64,000 nucleotides of DNA from Lederbergia citri (GTDB lineage: Bacteria; Bacillota; Bacilli; Bacillales; Bacillaceae_C), in assembly GCF_018343625.1 (NCBI RefSeq), contig NZ_JAGYPG010000005.1:25032-89031 (forward strand), read 5' to 3'. Each line of letters opens with the position of its first letter. The first letter of the stretch is position 1. Below are positions 55,187 through 64,000 of the stretch, one piece after another. Under the pieces are notes generated by a model. That model made no database searches and was not told the origin of the DNA. It was given only the letters and a program-made list of their open reading frames with translations. The position numbers were made by a program, and so were the translations under genes.

Positions 55187-55216
55187 ATGAAATATTATAC
55201 ATCGCCTAATTTATAA
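55187..55216 (+). CDS. 9-residue peptide frame (truncated copy?)
   Basis: MKYYTSPNL behind GAGGTGGAGA. Its first residues resemble the preceding 24-residue peptide, suggesting a duplicated and truncated reading frame. Confidence 0.2.
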   Translation: MKYYTSPNL

Positions 55217-55268
55217 ATGGCTTTGCCCCTTATTTCCACAAATATTTAAAAATAAGGAGCTGTCTTAA

Positions 55269-55916
55269 ATGGAAAGCCATATGAACACAAAAGCATTTAT
55301 CCGATGTGACCAATATAATTTTATAAAACATCAAGTGAAAAATTTAGTTTCTTCTTATTCTATAGTGAAGGATCCTGCTGTTCTTAAAGCAGTAGCGTTT
55401 AGATCTCTAGATAAGGTTATGAATCTATTTCCGGAAGATGAGTATGACAAAGCAATATTCGATAAAATACCGGAAATTGATGGAGAAATTCAAGCCAATT
55501 TTTTTCTTGAAGAATTAAAACCTTATGTCATTCCGTTTAGATCCGTATCAGAAAAGACGATTGAGAAGCTATTTCCTAAAGCGAAGAAATTGAAACTCCC
55601 CAAAATGGAGGAGATTGATTTAAAGGAAACTTCATATTTGGGATGGTATGATATTCGCTCAGAGAGAAAATATCTCGTTTTCGATTACAATGGAAAATTG
55701 ATAGGGATAAACGGAACATTTAGGAATACGACAAAAGGAATTTGTTCTCTTTGTAATAGTCTTGAGGAAGTAGCTTTATTCATGGCAAATGTAAAAAGTG
55801 GGAAAGAAACGTACACGAATAGAGGAAATTACATTTGCAGCGATAGCCAAAAATGCAACCAGAACATTAAAACACTTGATAAACTAAATCAATTTATCGA
55901 ATTGGTTAAACGTTAA
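55269..55916 (+). CDS. FusB/FusC-type EF-G-binding protein
   Basis: 215 residues, typical length. An N-terminal helical domain is followed by the C-terminal zinc-finger domain with SYLGWYDIRSERKYLVFDY, GICSLC and YICSDSQKC supplying four Cys. FusB-type proteins bind elongation factor G and release it from the ribosome in the presence of fusidic acid; chromosomal Bacillus homologues may be housekeeping. Ribosome site AAGGAG. Confidence 0.87.
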   Translation: MESHMNTKAFIRCDQYNFIKHQVKNLVSSYSIVKDPAVLKAVAFRSLDKVMNLFPEDEYDKAIFDKIPEIDGEIQANFFLEELKPYVIPFRSVSEKTIEKLFPKAKKLKLPKMEEIDLKETSYLGWYDIRSERKYLVFDYNGKLIGINGTFRNTTKGICSLCNSLEEVALFMANVKSGKETYTNRGNYICSDSQKCNQNIKTLDKLNQFIELVKR

Positions 55917-55926
55917 CATAGTAAAA

Positions 55927-55957
55927 GCCCCACAACCTGTTAAGGTGTGGGGCATTT
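55927..55957 (+). terminator. Rho-independent terminator
   Basis: GCCCCACAACCT pairs with AGGTGTGGGGC with one bulge, then ATTTT. Confidence 0.75.
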
Positions 55958-55970
55958 TAAAAGTTTCGAG

Positions 55971-56215
55971 CACTCTATTAGATGATTTGCATGCTCTATT
56001 AGATGATTTAAGATTCTATTAGATGATTTGCATGCTCTATTAGATGATTTAAGATTCTATTAGATGATTTGCATGCTCTATTAGATGATTTAAGATTCTA
56101 TTAGATGATTTGCATGCTCTATTAGATGATTTAGAATTCTATTAGACGTTTTGAGCACCCTATTAGATTATTTGTAAATCTATTAGATGTTCCGAGAGCT
56201 CTATTAGATAATATA
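55971..56215. repeat. Twelve-unit tandem repeat with alternating 21/20-nt spacing
   Basis: CTATTAGATGATTT-type units start at 55975, 55996, 56016, 56037, 56057, 56078, 56098, 56119, 56139, 56160, 56180 and 56201. Spacing alternates strictly 21 and 20 nt, so the true period is 41 nt, with GCATGCT and AAGATT linkers. The last four units are degenerate. It lies between convergent genes. Confidence 0.95.
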
Positions 56216-56298
56216 AAAAGTAAAGAAAGTATCTTCGTCGACAGACCCGCATCTTACTGGCCTGTACGTCTATAAACAAGGCTCTTGTGCTTTTCGTA

Positions 56299-57650
56299 TT
56301 ACGCGGCAATCCGATCTGCTTGTCTCTTCCATCTTCCGCTATGATACTGAATAACAGATGGGATTAAACCTAGGGCCCAGCCAATAGGACCTGCCCACCA
56401 AACACCTATGTAACCGAACATCATACCTAGTGTTATAGATAGACCTACTTTCGCTATTAGCTCGACAATCCCTGAAAATAACGGGATCGCCACTTCACCC
56501 ATGCCGCGTAATGTATTGTTATAGAACCATATTAGTCCTAAAAATGGGAAGAAGCAGGCACTGATGAATAGTAATTGTTTAGACATTTTTACAATTTCCT
56601 CAAGATGAGCATCTTGATTTGAAATAAATAACCTCACAATTTCATCTGCAAATATAATAATTAATCCACCAGAAACAAGCGTAATCGCAATTAAAATAAG
56701 TGCAACCTTTTTAAAGCTATCTTGGATTCTCGTAAACTTCTTGGCACCTAAGTTTTGAGCGGCAAAGGTGGAATAAGCTTGTGCCATATTAAAGAAGGCA
56801 AGAGTAGCAAATTGCTGTATTCTCATACCAGTAGTATAAGCAGCTACCGCGTTTGTACCGAATGAATTCACTACGCCTGTAACAGTCATTTCCCCTATTG
56901 AGAGTAATAAACTTTGCAAACCCATTGGAATACCGATTTTAGAAATCATGCCAATATTCCCATAATGAGGACTCCAGTCAGTACGTTTCACTCGGAATAT
57001 CGGAAACTTTTGATAAGTGTAAATGACACAAATTACAGCTGAAACAACCTGTGATATAACGGTAGCAATCGCGACTCCAGCAACGCCCATGCCAAAACTT
57101 AAGACAAACAGTAAATCAAGCAGGACGTTAAGAATGGATGAAAGAATTAAAAAATATAGAGGTGTTCGACTATCCCCAACAGCACGGAGGACCGCAGACG
57201 CAGCATTATAAAAAAGAAGGCCAACACTTCCGCCGATACAAATTTGAATATAAAGCACGGCATCATCGATAATCTCTGTTGGCGCTTTCAAAAGCTGCAT
57301 CAAAGGTCTAGCACCGAAAATTCCGACAATCGCTAATAAAATAGTACATGCTATTGTGATATAAATAGAACTTACTAACGTTTTCCTTACCATTTCCTCG
57401 TTTTTTGCTCCGAAATATTGGGACATCACAATTGAAAAAGCATTTGTCAGCCCAAGGGTCAAGGAAAGAATAAAAAAAAAGGTTGAACCTGTAGCACCAA
57501 CTGAAGCAAGTGCACGAGAACCTACAAATTTCCCTACTATTAATGCGTCTGCCATATTATATAACTGCTGAAATAATCCCCTATGATCATCGGCCCCATA
57601 AATGCAAAAATTAGTTTGAGTGGCCGACCTTCTGTCATGTCTTTTATCAC
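56299..57650 (-). pseudogene. MATE-family efflux pump with N-terminal frameshift
   Basis: The main frame (57555-56299, 418 residues) starts inside the first membrane helix at MADALIVGKFVG and covers the remaining ~11 segments intact. Upstream, another frame from GTG 57650 reads IKDMTEGRPLKLIFAFMGPM then IIG, the normal MATE N-terminus. A one-base indel near 57580 would rejoin them through LFQQLYN. It is either a pseudogene, a sequencing error, or translated from an internal start without helix 1. Family: cation-coupled multidrug export. Confidence 0.8.
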
Positions 57651-58202
57651 TACCCCATTACCCTCTCTCAGATGTTATCTTTCTATTTTTCTATCTTCAA
57701 TATAATAGTTATATCATATGCGTGGCATAAAAAAGCAAGCATAATTTTTAGAAAAATAGAAAGAAATGAAGTCTGTACAGGATATAGTTAGAAAGAGTTA
57801 TAAAATTGGAAGCGAAAATACTTAAATAGGAGGGGCGACAAACATCTTCAACTCTAATCAATAGAGTTAAAAGTTCAGTAGTACACAGATTACTGCGCTC
57901 CCATTTATTTAAATATTTTCAATGATTGAATCAACAAAAAGTATGTGAACATAAACCCTATTAAAAGACAAATTTCCCAATAATTGTATCGAATCTCCTA
58001 GAACAATGGTAAAATGGAACTGGAATGAAAACCCATTTTTGCTGAATTAAACTCTATTTAGGAATTAATTCTTAAGACTTTGTTGAAATTTATAGATATT
58101 TTTTCGTTTTGTTGATTGAAGTGGAAAGTTCGCACCTGTAGAGGTAATCAACATCCTTGGTTAAAAATTTTTTTAAAATATATAGACAAAAGGGGGGGAA
58201 AC
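57651..58202. other. Intergenic region between divergent genes
   Basis: About 550 nt. A small AACTCT/AGAGTT hairpin (about 57851-57869) sits after AGGAGGGG with no ATG following. No gene or known motif is supported. Confidence 0.4.
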
Positions 58203-58925
58203 ATGAATAAGGAGACTGTTTTAATTGTTGATGATGATGATGATATTCGTAAAGTGCTGGAATTGTATTTATGTAATGCCGGTTACCGTGTAGTTGAAGC
58301 AGACGATGGATATAAAGTTATGGATGTTTTTGTACAGGAAAAGCCGGATCTAATCATTTTGGATGTTATGTTGCCAGGGATAGATGGTTTGGAAGTATGT
58401 CAAATGATAAGACGGAAAAGTGATGTTCCTATTTTATTTTTAAGTGCAAAGGAAGATGATATTGATAAAATCGTTGGTCTTGGAGTAGGGGGCGACGATT
58501 ATATTTCCAAACCTTTCAGTCCTTCCGTTTTGATAGCTAAAGTTAAAGCACATCTTCGCAGAAATCGCCTATTAGAAAAAATTTCCCCATCATCAGAGAA
58601 TTTCCTTAATAGAAAGCCCATCATTTCGTATCCAGGACTATTGATTGATCAAGAGTCCTATTCTGTGAAAGCAAATGGCAGAGATATACACTTGTCTACA
58701 AAAGAATTTCAAATTCTTTGTTTATTAGCTTCCAATCCCGATCGTGTATTTTCATTCGAACAACTTTTTCATAATATTTGGGGTGAAAGTAGTTTCGGGG
58801 ATCATCGAACGGTGATGGTTCATATAAGTAATCTTCGTAAAAAAATCGAAGTTGATCCAACGTCGCAAAAATATATCACTACGGTAAGGGGAATTGGATA
58901 TAAGTTTAATTCTGACCTATATTAA
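58203..58925 (+). CDS. OmpR/PhoB-family response regulator
   Basis: 240 residues from ATG 58203 (AAAGGGGGGG upstream). The receiver has VDDDDDIRK, phospho-acceptor in LIILDVMLPGIDG and Lys in DDYISKPFSP. The winged-helix output (about 135-238) ends TVRGIGYKF. Likely partner: the giant histidine kinase 300 nt downstream, with the SinI-like gene between them on the other strand. Confidence 0.93.
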   Translation: MNKETVLIVDDDDDIRKVLELYLCNAGYRVVEADDGYKVMDVFVQEKPDLIILDVMLPGIDGLEVCQMIRRKSDVPILFLSAKEDDIDKIVGLGVGGDDYISKPFSPSVLIAKVKAHLRRNRLLEKISPSSENFLNRKPIISYPGLLIDQESYSVKANGRDIHLSTKEFQILCLLASNPDRVFSFEQLFHNIWGESSFGDHRTVMVHISNLRKKIEVDPTSQKYITTVRGIGYKFNSDLY

Positions 58926-59061
58926 CTTCGCGATTTTTTTCTTTTAAGAAATTCCGTACATAATCTATACTCAATCCTTGATTTTTGGCTAATTTTATTA
59001 ATAAAACCCATTCTTGGTCGAGCTGTAGATCTAAGGAGTTTTTCTCGGTCATTTGCACCAT
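58906..59061 (-). CDS. SinI-like antirepressor domain protein
   Basis: 51 residues from ATG 59061 (AGAGGTGATC upstream). LDQEWVLLIKLAKNQGLSID then YVRNFLKEK matches the SinI dimerisation domain, which binds and inactivates the biofilm repressor SinR. SinR itself is not in the window. Its 3' end overlaps the response regulator stop by 20 nt in convergent orientation. Confidence 0.8.
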   Translation of the reverse strand: MVQMTEKNSLDLQLDQEWVLLIKLAKNQGLSIDYVRNFLKEKNREVNIGQN

Positions 59062-59233
59062 AAGATCACCTCTAACGTCATTTATCACATATGTTACAGA
59101 ACTTAGTATAAGTTGCGTTCAAATTATTCTAAAGATTTGCTAAAGTTTTGCCGGCAGATATTGTCGAATGAGTAGATGTGGGTAATGATGTAAGTAAGGA
59201 GCAAATCCCATCATGATGTAATGGAGGAATTCT

Positions 59234-62200
59234 ATGAATGTAGCTCTCGACCTACAAACAAATTTACCGGGTTATGAAGATATTGTTGAATTTGAAACTA
59301 CCGAATCATGTGCCTATTTTAAAGCAGTTGATCAAGTGTCCAATCGAAAGGTTTTAATAAAGAGGCTTATAAAAGAAGAACTAGATTTCCAGGATATAGC
59401 TACCATTACTCATGAATATAATATTACGAAAGACCTTAAATTAACTGGATTATTAAAACCAATTAAGCTAGAAAGTTATTGGAATAAATCGTATTTAATT
59501 ACAGAACCATTTGAAGGAATGTCGTTAACTTCTTTTATGAATAAACACGTGGTAGACATAAAACAATTTTTACAGATTGCTAAAAAGTTAACGACCATAA
59601 TCGAAGAGCTTCATTTAAGTCAAATCATTCACAAAAATATACAACCGGATAATATTTTAGTAAATGAATGGGCGAATGAACTAAAAATTACCGGTTTTTA
59701 TCACGCGGCCATGCTTAAACGTGAAAATTATCGTGCTCACATGAATCCTTACATATTAGGTAAGCAGCTCCACTATATTTCTCCAGAACAGACAGGTCGA
59801 ATTAATCGCTTTCTTGATTCACGCACAGATTTATATTCACTTGGAGTCGTATTGTATGAGCTGCTAACGGGTCGTTTGCCTTTTGATATGGAGGATCCAA
59901 TTGAACTTGTTCATGCCCATATTGCTAAAAGTCCTATCCCGCCTCACGAGATTAACCCATCACTTCCATATAAACTATCTGAAATGATTATGAAATTATT
60001 ATCAAAAATGCCTGAATCTCGTTATAAAAGTGCTACTGGATTAAAACATGATTTATTAAAATTCGAACAGCAGTTGGATTTTTCAATAGCCGAAAATGAT
60101 CCACATCAAATTTTTGATATTGAAGATAAGCTATATGGAAGGAATGAGGAATTAAAGACCATCATTACTGCCTTTAATCATGTTTGTAAAGGTCATTGTT
60201 CTTTTTTCCTGATTCCAGGAGTTTCTGGAATCGGAAAAACAGCTTTGGTTAATGAGGTGCAAAAACCACTTGTTCGAAATAAGGGATATTTTATTTCAGG
60301 GAAATTTGATCAATTGAAGCGTGATGCCCCATATTATCCTCTTATCGAAGCTCTTCAAGATTTGTTAAAGCAGGTAATGGCTGAAGGGGAAAACAGTATA
60401 CATCATTGGAAAACTAGCTTGGAAACCGAAATGGGACCATACTTGGCATCCATTGCAAAAATGATACCGGCCATTAAATGGATCGTTGGGGATGTGGAAG
60501 AACCGGAAGAACTACCTGCTATTGAGAGTCATACACGCTTGCGTTTTGCTTTTTTAAGGTTAATCGACTTATTTTCTGATGAGAACCATCCACTCGTCAT
60601 TTTTTTAGATGATTTACAATGGGCGGACCATGCGACATTAGATTTACTGCAATATATTTTATCTCAACAAATAGTTAAATCTTTATTCGTTATTGGAGCT
60701 TATCGAGATAATGAGGTAGATGTGACCCACCCTTTTCATCTAATGGTCAAAGAGCTCCAATCTATTCGGGGCCTAGTTACATCCATTCACCTAACTCCTT
60801 TGCAAGTAGAAGATATACGAGAATGGGTGGAGGACGCATTATATTGTCGTAAAGAAGAGTCGGAAGAACTTGCTGCTTTTATCGAAAAAATTACAAAAGG
60901 AAATCCCTTTTTTATAAAACAATTATTTCAATCCTTTTATGAACAACAATTCATTTCATTTAATGAAGAACTAAGAAAATGGACATGCGACTTAGGAAAA
61001 TTGCCTAATATGAAAATTCAAGATGATATTATTGCGCTGATTGTGGAGCGATTTAATAAACTTCCTGAAGAAACTCAAAGGCTATTGAAACTTGCTTCAT
61101 GTATTGGAAATCAGTTTGATATCAATGTGTTAAGTGCGGTCTACGAAAAAAATATAGTTGTTACTGTCAGTACACTTTGGGAAGCACTGCGAGAAGGGAT
61201 GCTTTTACCACTTAGTCCTAGTTATAAGTGGATATATGAAGAAAGAGAGAATAACCTTACGGAAATACAACCACTCCATTATAAATTTCTTCATGACCGT
61301 GTCCAACAAGCAATATATTCAACAATGACCGTAAGTGAACGGGAGCAGTACCATTTATCGATTGGTAGACTGTTATTATCGTATTATACGAGTCAAAATC
61401 ATTTTGAAGAAAAAATCTTTGATATTACAAACCATTTTAATCAAAGCCGGAATGATTTGAGTAAAAGTGAAAAACTTAAGCTTGTTGAATGGAATTGTAT
61501 AGCGGGGGAAAAAGCAAAGCAAGGTGCAGCATTTAAGGCGTCTCTTTCGTTTTTTGAAATAGGAAAAGAACTACTAGGCGAGAACGGTTGGGAGCTGCAT
61601 AATAAACTCGCCGCACGATTGACCATCGGGCTTGGAGAAGCTGAATATTTAGATAATCAATTTGATCTTGCTGAAGAACGATTTGATGAAGCGTTGAGTA
61701 GGGTCCAAACAAAACAGGAGCAGCTCCGAATTTATCAATTGAAAATGGCCTTATATACGCATTTGCATCGAGTAGAAGAAGCAATTGATTGTGGCTTGAA
61801 AGGAATTCAATTATTTGGATTTCAAATTAATAAAAAACCTGGAAAGCTTGCCGTAGCGAAGGAGTTTTTATTAACTAAGATGTATTTAAGCAGGAGAAAA
61901 GCAAGTGATTTAAAGCGACTGCCTCATATTTTGGATGATGAAAAGCAGATTATATTGCAGACACTCATTAATATGAACGCTTCTTCTTACCATGTGGATC
62001 AAAATTTATCTGCACTCCTAATGCTAAAGGCGTTTAACTTTACAATAAAGTATGGAATAACAGATGTTTCGGCTCTTGTTTATAATAATTACTCTCTCAT
62101 TTTAAGTTCCGGATTTCATCAATATAATGACAGCTACGAATTTGGACGCCTGGCTCTTTATGAGGCGGAGAAAAGCCAAAATTCCCACTTGCTGGGCAGG

Positions 62201-64000
62201 GTGTATTTTGTATATGGATCCTTTGTAAATCATTGGAAAAATCATCTCGTATACAGTCAACAATATTTAGAGCATTCTCAAAAACATTGTATTGAATCGG
62301 GAAACGCCCACCTGGCAGGAGCATGCAGTTCGTTCATTTGTATGATTAGTTTTTTAAAAGGTCATCAGCTCGCGGAAACACTAAATACGATTGAAGAACA
62401 GCTCCAATTTTCCAATCAAATTCAATATGATCTATCAAGAAACTATTTGAATGAAGTGAAATATTGGATTCATATTTTAAATGAGGAAATTGCAAATATT
62501 AATTGGAGCTTTCCGAAAATAACTGATGATGATTCTGCAGAAATTGTTCACTATACTGTTCGTTTGCAGATGGCATATTTACTGAATGAACGAGATATTG
62601 CAAAGGAGTTAATGGAAAAATTAAATAATCTTGTCGATGGGTCTTTAACTCTAGTCATTGCTCCGGAGTATTATTTTTACAAAGATTTATGGATGGCTAA
62701 ATTGTATAACGATTCAGTGATGAAAGAAAAAAGCTACTTTCGAAAACAATTAAAAAAGCATCTTTCTTTATGGAAGAAATGGTCAAAACATTCCCCTTCC
62801 AACTACGAGCATAAATATATGCTGATAAAAGCGGAAGAAGCAAGAATGAAAGGGGAGGTTACAAAAGCTTCGTTGTATTACGATCGATCCATTAAGCAGG
62901 CACAAAAGAATGGGTTTATTCAAGATACAGCCATTGCATCTGAATGTGCAGGACGCTTTTATCTTTCTCGTGACTTGCCTTTTGTGGCTAAAGCCTATTT
63001 ATCTACAGCTCTATCGGCATATGAGAATTGGGGAGCAATACGAAAGGCAAAATCAATTAAAACAGAATATCAGAATCTATTAAAAGAAGAAATACTGGAA
63101 GTGAATAAAACTGGTCAATCAATAACGAACTCCTTTGATTTAGCCACAATGATGAAGGCAGCGCAGGCACTTTCAGGAGAAATTGTGCTTGAGGAGCTTC
63201 TTACTAGATTAATGAATATCGTATTAGAAAATAGCGGTGCAGAAAAAATAGTAATGTTTATAAAAGAAAATGAACAATTAGTTCCAGTTGCCCACGGGAA
63301 CAAAGATGAAATCGAGATATTTAATGAAGAAGTCAAAATAGAGTACCCTTTAAACATGATTCATTATGTAGAAAAAAGTCATGAACCTATTGTCGTATCA
63401 AGTGGTGCTATTTATGGAATGTTTAAGAATGATCATTATATTAAGAAACACCAGCCTAAATCTATTTTATGCTTTCCAATTTTACATCAAGGTAAGCTAG
63501 TCGGTGCGATGTTTTTAGAAAATAATATGGTGACACATGCTTTTACAAAAGAAAGAATTGAAATATTGAACATATTCTCTACGCAGGCAGCCATTTCTTT
63601 AGAGAATGCCTTTTTATACAGAAATTTAGAGAGAAAAGTGAAGGAACGTACTGCACAATTAGAATTTGCATATGAAGATTTAGAAAAAGCAAACCGTGAA
63701 TTAGCGCAATCTGAAGAAATGAGACGGAAATTTTTATCAAATGTATCTCATGATCTTAGATCGCCGATTACATCGGTTCGCGGCTATATTGAAGCAATTT
63801 TAGAAGGTGTCATAACAAAAGAGGAAGACAAAGAACTGTATTTAGAAAGAAGTCATCAACGCTTATTAATGCTAAATCGGATGATTGAAGATTTATTTGA
63901 ACTAACAAAGCTTGAGGGAGGTGGATTGTCACTTCATCTCGAGTACGTCCCTTCCAATCAATTGCTGAATCATTTAAAAAAACTATTTGAGCACGAAGTA
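59234..64000 (+). CDS. Pseudokinase-ATPase-GAF-histidine kinase (partial at window end)
   Basis: At least 1589 residues, open to the window end. Domains: Ser/Thr-kinase-like (about 12-275) whose HRD is HKN (133-135) and whose DFG is ITGF, so probably catalytically dead; AAA-type ATPase with Walker A GVSGIGKT (329-336) and Walker B VIFLDD (Asp 459-460); a long helical/TPR-like region (about 600-1290); GAF (about 1310-1455); coiled coil; HisKA with phospho-acceptor His1506 in FLSNVSHDLRSPI. The HATPase domain lies beyond the window. ATG 59234 follows ATGGAGGAATTCT. The family is a multi-sensor hybrid kinase; the likely output is the response regulator upstream. Confidence 0.88.
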   Translation, partial: MNVALDLQTNLPGYEDIVEFETTESCAYFKAVDQVSNRKVLIKRLIKEELDFQDIATITHEYNITKDLKLTGLLKPIKLESYWNKSYLITEPFEGMSLTSFMNKHVVDIKQFLQIAKKLTTIIEELHLSQIIHKNIQPDNILVNEWANELKITGFYHAAMLKRENYRAHMNPYILGKQLHYISPEQTGRINRFLDSRTDLYSLGVVLYELLTGRLPFDMEDPIELVHAHIAKSPIPPHEINPSLPYKLSEMIMKLLSKMPESRYKSATGLKHDLLKFEQQLDFSIAENDPHQIFDIEDKLYGRNEELKTIITAFNHVCKGHCSFFLIPGVSGIGKTALVNEVQKPLVRNKGYFISGKFDQLKRDAPYYPLIEALQDLLKQVMAEGENSIHHWKTSLETEMGPYLASIAKMIPAIKWIVGDVEEPEELPAIESHTRLRFAFLRLIDLFSDENHPLVIFLDDLQWADHATLDLLQYILSQQIVKSLFVIGAYRDNEVDVTHPFHLMVKELQSIRGLVTSIHLTPLQVEDIREWVEDALYCRKEESEELAAFIEKITKGNPFFIKQLFQSFYEQQFISFNEELRKWTCDLGKLPNMKIQDDIIALIVERFNKLPEETQRLLKLASCIGNQFDINVLSAVYEKNIVVTVSTLWEALREGMLLPLSPSYKWIYEERENNLTEIQPLHYKFLHDRVQQAIYSTMTVSEREQYHLSIGRLLLSYYTSQNHFEEKIFDITNHFNQSRNDLSKSEKLKLVEWNCIAGEKAKQGAAFKASLSFFEIGKELLGENGWELHNKLAARLTIGLGEAEYLDNQFDLAEERFDEALSRVQTKQEQLRIYQLKMALYTHLHRVEEAIDCGLKGIQLFGFQINKKPGKLAVAKEFLLTKMYLSRRKASDLKRLPHILDDEKQIILQTLINMNASSYHVDQNLSALLMLKAFNFTIKYGITDVSALVYNNYSLILSSGFHQYNDSYEFGRLALYEAEKSQNSHLLGRVYFVYGSFVNHWKNHLVYSQQYLEHSQKHCIESGNAHLAGACSSFICMISFLKGHQLAETLNTIEEQLQFSNQIQYDLSRNYLNEVKYWIHILNEEIANINWSFPKITDDDSAEIVHYTVRLQMAYLLNERDIAKELMEKLNNLVDGSLTLVIAPEYYFYKDLWMAKLYNDSVMKEKSYFRKQLKKHLSLWKKWSKHSPSNYEHKYMLIKAEEARMKGEVTKASLYYDRSIKQAQKNGFIQDTAIASECAGRFYLSRDLPFVAKAYLSTALSAYENWGAIRKAKSIKTEYQNLLKEEILEVNKTGQSITNSFDLATMMKAAQALSGEIVLEELLTRLMNIVLENSGAEKIVMFIKENEQLVPVAHGNKDEIEIFNEEVKIEYPLNMIHYVEKSHEPIVVSSGAIYGMFKNDHYIKKHQPKSILCFPILHQGKLVGAMFLENNMVTHAFTKERIEILNIFSTQAAISLENAFLYRNLERKVKERTAQLEFAYEDLEKANRELAQSEEMRRKFLSNVSHDLRSPITSVRGYIEAILEGVITKEEDKELYLERSHQRLLMLNRMIEDLFELTKLEGGGLSLHLEYVPSNQLLNHLKKLFEHEV

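Noticed and set aside
55971..56215. CRISPR array
   Set aside because: Units are 20-21 nt apart with no unique spacers and no cas genes nearby.
59190..59220. CATGATGTAATGGAGG as a fifth dispersed-repeat copy
   Set aside because: Only the short ATGATGTAA core matches; flanks differ and it overlaps a ribosome site, so chance is likely.

Overview
The window is low-GC DNA from an endospore-forming member of the Bacillaceae. The evidence is a cwlJ-gerQ germination pair, a sigI-rsgI heat-shock sigma module, a SinI-like antirepressor, AGGAGG-type ribosome sites and CcpA-type cre logic. No rRNA, intact tRNA, CRISPR array or complete insertion sequence is visible. The layout is accessory-like: short operons with their own terminators, several decayed genes and many small islands.

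Region by region. (1) 1-640: a minus-strand c-di-GMP-I (GEMM) riboswitch in front of a stand-alone CheY-like receiver. (2) 640-2110: gene-poor debris with a tRNA-Pro-like 3' relic, a dispersed repeat and a frameshifted small membrane protein. (3) 2254-8312: a complete heterocycloanthracin-type thiazole peptide cluster (Cys-rich precursor, ThiF-like maturation protein, YcaO cyclodehydratase, SagB-type dehydrogenase). (4) 8.9-16.2 kb: a ProP-like symporter, two APH-fold kinases, a GNAT enzyme and an alditol/xylitol oxidase. (5) 16.4-30.6 kb: small membrane proteins, a serine recombinase relic, cwlJ-gerQ, esterase, DUF1801, Dabb and DUF4025 proteins, an alpha/beta hydrolase, a GMC oxidoreductase, a frameshifted membrane-anchored gene, a secreted acidic protein behind a SigI-like promoter, sigI-rsgI, and a broken methyltransferase. 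(6) 31.5-42.4 kb: a carbohydrate locus (GntR/UTRA regulator, AgaS-type SIS isomerase, tagatose-bisphosphate aldolase, tagatose-6-P kinase, GH4 glycosidase, PfkB kinase, ABC importer without ATPase, second GH4). (7) 42.7-49.3 kb: permease fragment, VOC protein, catalase, second methyltransferase relic, CBS protein, aldo/keto reductase, DinB protein, GNAT. (8) 49.5-52 kb: an 828-residue protein with 36 tandem 12-residue repeats and a C-terminus that reads like a BclA/C1q-type head. (9) 52.1-57.7 kb: sulfate adenylyltransferase, hydrolase, FusB-type EF-G-binding protein, a 12-unit tandem repeat and a frameshifted MATE pump. (10) 58.2-64 kb: an OmpR-type response regulator, a convergent SinI-like gene and a giant pseudokinase-ATPase-GAF-histidine kinase that runs off the window.

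How genes work together. In the TOMM operon the ThiF-like protein should present the leader to YcaO, which cyclises core cysteines to thiazolines; the flavin dehydrogenase oxidises them to thiazoles. In the sugar locus imported oligosaccharide is cut by GH4 enzymes, phosphorylated, converted to tagatose-6-phosphate, phosphorylated again and split to trioses; a GntR-type operator and a cre site suggest substrate induction and carbon catabolite repression. SigI-RsgI probably drives the secreted protein directly upstream. The last region looks like one signalling unit: histidine kinase, response regulator and a possible link to SinR. All functional statements are from sequence reading only; no database search was run.
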